Shown here: positions 61,858 through 64,000 of the stretch, one piece after another
How the letters are laid out: each line of letters begins with the position of its first letter
Position numbering within the stretch: position 1 is the stretch's first letter
Source of the DNA: an uncultured Eubacteriales bacterium
Lineage (GTDB): Bacteria > Bacillota > Clostridia > Christensenellales > Aristaeellaceae
DNA length: 64,000 nt
Direction: 5' to 3'
Assembly: GCA_902795275.1 (NCBI GenBank)
Contig: CADBKQ010000008.1
Coordinates: 1 to 64,000 of the forward strand
Program-made: the position numbers and the translations under genes
The notes under the pieces: model-generated
What the model was told of the DNA's origin: nothing
The model's input: only the letters and a program-made list of their open reading frames with translations
Databases searched by the model: none

Positions 61858-64000
61858 ATGGCAAAATCCCGGCGGAAAGCCAGCCGGCGCAGGGCCAACC
61901 GGAAGGATCATCGCGGCCTGCTGCTGTTTGCGCTGGCAGCCGTGCTCATTTTCTTTGTGCTGGTCATGCCAAAGAATCCCATTCCCAAAGCCATGAACAC
62001 CACCGCCGACGGCACGGTGAGCACCCACGCGGGCCTGCGCATCAGCGAGGTAATGAGCGACAACGCCTCTGCCTTTCCCGACGAGACAGGCAGGTTCGGC
62101 GACTGGGTGGAGATTGAAAACACCCTGGACACGCCGATCAACATGAAAGGCGTGGGCCTGTCCGACCGGGCCGACCGCATCAAATTTTTGTTCCCGGACG
62201 TGACGCTGAACGCCCATGGCCGGGTGGTCGTGTTCTGCGACAGCACCAACAAGGACGCGCCCCACGGCGAATTCCACGCCAAGTTCAAGCTCAGCTCCCT
62301 GGGCGATTCCGTGTACCTTTTTGACGCCAACGGCATCGCCATCGACAGCGTGAAGGTGCCCACCCTGAACGCGGACGAAAGCTATTGCCGCGAGGATGAC
62401 GGCAGCTGGGAAAAGACCGGCGCTTACTCCCCCGGCTATCCCAACACTCAGGAAGGCTACGAAAGTTATCTGGCCGCCTTCAGCATTCAGCCGGGCGCGC
62501 TCCGTATCAATGAAGTGGCGCCCACGCCCCGCAGCAGCCTGATGCTGGACGAGGACGGGGAAACGAGCGATTGGCTGGAGCTGTACAACGCGGGCAATAC
62601 AACCATCAAGCTGAGCAACTACGCCCTGTCCGACGATGAGACCAAGCCTGTGAAGTGGCCCTTCCCCAAGGGAGCGGAAATCAAGCCGGGCGGGTATTAC
62701 ATGGTGTTCTGTTCCGGGAAAAACAAGGTGGAACAAACCACCGGGTATCCCCATACCAATTTCAAAATCAACAACGAGAAAGACACCATCGTGCTTTCCA
62801 CCCTGCTGGGCGAACTGGTGGACCGCGTGGTGGTGACCAACGTTGGCAAGGACATGAGCTATGGCCGCGATGAGAACGGCAATTGGAAGGTGTTCACCCT
62901 GGCGACCCCCGGCGCGCCGAACAACCAGCAGGGCGCTGAAAAAGCCGATCAGTTTCTTCGCGCCGTGAATCCCACGGGCGTGTATGTTTCTGAGGTGGTC
63001 TCCTCGGCGAATCTGGTCAAACCCTTTGCCGACGCCGGTTCCAGCGACTTTGTGGAGCTGTATAATTCCTCCAGCCAGACTTGGGACATGAGCGGCTGGG
63101 GGCTGAGCGACAATATCAACTGGCCCCGGAAATGGACGTTCCCCCAGGGGACGTCCATTTTCCCAGGGGAGTATAAGGTGATCATGCTTGACGGCACCAA
63201 TGCCAGCCAGGGCAATCGCCTCAAAACCTCCTTCAAGCTGTCCCGCACGGGCGGCGAAATGATGACCCTGTCCGACGCGGACGGCCGGGTGCTGGACAGG
63301 CTGTACCTGCCGGAGATTCCCACGGATATTTCCTATGGCAGGACGCTGGGAAGCAACGGCTTTTTTTATTATGACACGCCGACCCCCGGCGCGCAGAACG
63401 GCCTGGGCTTTTCCGGGTTCGCGGCCAGGCCGGTGTTTGACCATCCCAGCGGGCTGTATTTCGGCGAGCTGAAAGTCGCCCTTTCCGCCGACCCCGCCGT
63501 GACCATCCGCTATACCACCGACGGCTCCATTCCCACCCTGGAAAACAGCCAGGTCTATACCGAGCCCATCGAAATCATCGGCACGAAGGTCATCCGCGCC
63601 CGCTGCTTCCAGGAAGGCCGCCAGCCCTCCGAGACCGCCACGGCCAGCTACTTCATGGAGCTGTACCACACCCTGGACGTGATCTCCCTGGTATGCGACC
63701 CGCAGGAGCTTTGGGATCCCGCCACCGGCCTGCTCAGCCGGGAGAACGACCATTCCTCCCGCAACCGCAAGAATCCCGAGGATGCGGAAGTGCGCAAATA
63801 CAATGAAAAGGGCGAACGCATCCTGCCCTTCCTGACGCCGGTTTACCGCACCTACGGCAAGGATGACAGGCAGGGATACTTTGAATACTTCGACCACGAA
63901 ACCGGCAAAGTGATCCTGTCCCAGGGCATCAAGATGGATCTGCTGGGCGCTTACTCCCTGGATATGCCGCAGAAATCCTTCAAGCTCCGGGCCCAGGCCG
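61858..64000 (+). CDS. Large exported protein with lamin-tail domains and a CotH-like end (cut by the window edge)
   Basis: At least 714 aa, open at the right edge. A basic N-terminus (MAKSRRKASRRR) is followed by one membrane helix (about 20-40), so it is anchored or secreted. Three lamin-tail domains follow, starting near residues 61 (RISEVMSDN), 216 (RINEVAPTP) and 373 (VYVSEVVSS), each with a WVEI/WLEL/FVELYN motif and GLSD/ALSDD. Next comes a chitobiase/FN3-like module (RYTTDGSIPT, about 551) and from about 605 a region like CotH proteins (VISLVCDPQELWDPATG, LGAYSLDMPQKSFKLRA). AAGGAGG precedes the ATG. CotH proteins are atypical kinases; whether the kinase part is complete lies outside the window. 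Confidence 0.88.
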   Translation, partial: MAKSRRKASRRRANRKDHRGLLLFALAAVLIFFVLVMPKNPIPKAMNTTADGTVSTHAGLRISEVMSDNASAFPDETGRFGDWVEIENTLDTPINMKGVGLSDRADRIKFLFPDVTLNAHGRVVVFCDSTNKDAPHGEFHAKFKLSSLGDSVYLFDANGIAIDSVKVPTLNADESYCREDDGSWEKTGAYSPGYPNTQEGYESYLAAFSIQPGALRINEVAPTPRSSLMLDEDGETSDWLELYNAGNTTIKLSNYALSDDETKPVKWPFPKGAEIKPGGYYMVFCSGKNKVEQTTGYPHTNFKINNEKDTIVLSTLLGELVDRVVVTNVGKDMSYGRDENGNWKVFTLATPGAPNNQQGAEKADQFLRAVNPTGVYVSEVVSSANLVKPFADAGSSDFVELYNSSSQTWDMSGWGLSDNINWPRKWTFPQGTSIFPGEYKVIMLDGTNASQGNRLKTSFKLSRTGGEMMTLSDADGRVLDRLYLPEIPTDISYGRTLGSNGFFYYDTPTPGAQNGLGFSGFAARPVFDHPSGLYFGELKVALSADPAVTIRYTTDGSIPTLENSQVYTEPIEIIGTKVIRARCFQEGRQPSETATASYFMELYHTLDVISLVCDPQELWDPATGLLSRENDHSSRNRKNPEDAEVRKYNEKGERILPFLTPVYRTYGKDDRQGYFEYFDHETGKVILSQGIKMDLLGAYSLDMPQKSFKLRAQA

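Noticed and set aside
61696..63897. Minus-strand frame of 733 codons opposite the LTD protein
   Set aside because: Antisense shadow of the plus-strand exported protein, which has three recognisable LTD modules and AAGGAGG before its ATG.

Overview
The window looks like chromosome from a G+C-rich member of the Clostridia (Firmicutes/Bacillota). This is a judgement from content, not a database match. The pointers are Firmicutes-style regulation and gene order: a T-box leader on serS, PyrR, MutS2, a zapA-U32 peptidase-mutS2 block, efp beside a CD1247-like gene, a leader attenuator on infC-rpmI-rplT, and CUT1 sugar transport with no ATPase in the operon. The sugar enzymes (GH94 phosphorylase, GH127 arabinofuranosidase) and the LoaP-like factor suit a gut or rumen fibre user. 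No tRNA, rRNA, CRISPR array, IS transposase or prophage was seen.

Layout. 1-3.7 kb: polyprenyl sugar transferase, NADH pyrophosphatase and comF, the last two meeting tail to tail in a large repeat. 3.8-10.1 kb: GntR regulator, oligoendopeptidase, Lrp-type regulator with aminotransferase, CapA-like protein and pyrR. 10.2-16.7 kb: a degraded LeuB-like protein with an AAA ATPase, Xaa-Pro peptidase, efp, a GGDEF protein and cyclophilin. 16.7-21.7 kb: zapA, U32 peptidase, mutS2. 21.9-29.7 kb: one tightly packed run starting with a two-component system and ispE, followed by a methyltransferase, an RNA ligase and an HD-kinase fusion that together look like an RNA-repair cassette, then an aldo/keto reductase and dihydrouridine synthase. 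29.8-32.5 kb: LoaP/NusG-like antiterminator and a sugar-nucleotide dehydratase. 32.6-40.5 kb: inositol phosphatase-like and PHP phosphatases, leuS, GNAT, T-box, serS, acyltransferase. 40.7-45.1 kb (minus): GH94 phosphorylase and membrane EAL protein. 45.3-53.8 kb: sugar ABC transporter, flavodoxin, nucleotidyltransferase, D-amino-acid transaminase, GH127. 53.9-61.7 kb (minus): zinc-ribbon gene behind a structured RNA, pseudouridine-kinase-like gene, queA, ruvB/ruvA/ruvC, rplT, rpmI, infC. 61.9 kb to the end: start of a large LTD/CotH-type surface protein.

Two things stand out. First, the RNA ligase plus HD-polynucleotide kinase pair has the motifs needed to heal and seal broken RNA. Second, the chromosome carries at least five families of short arrayed words placed as inverted arms between genes. 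Four arrays lie in and around the ruv block, and one array has rewritten the ends of two genes. A 217-nt minus-strand segment closed by a long-range helix and driven by a consensus promoter is probably a structured non-coding RNA.
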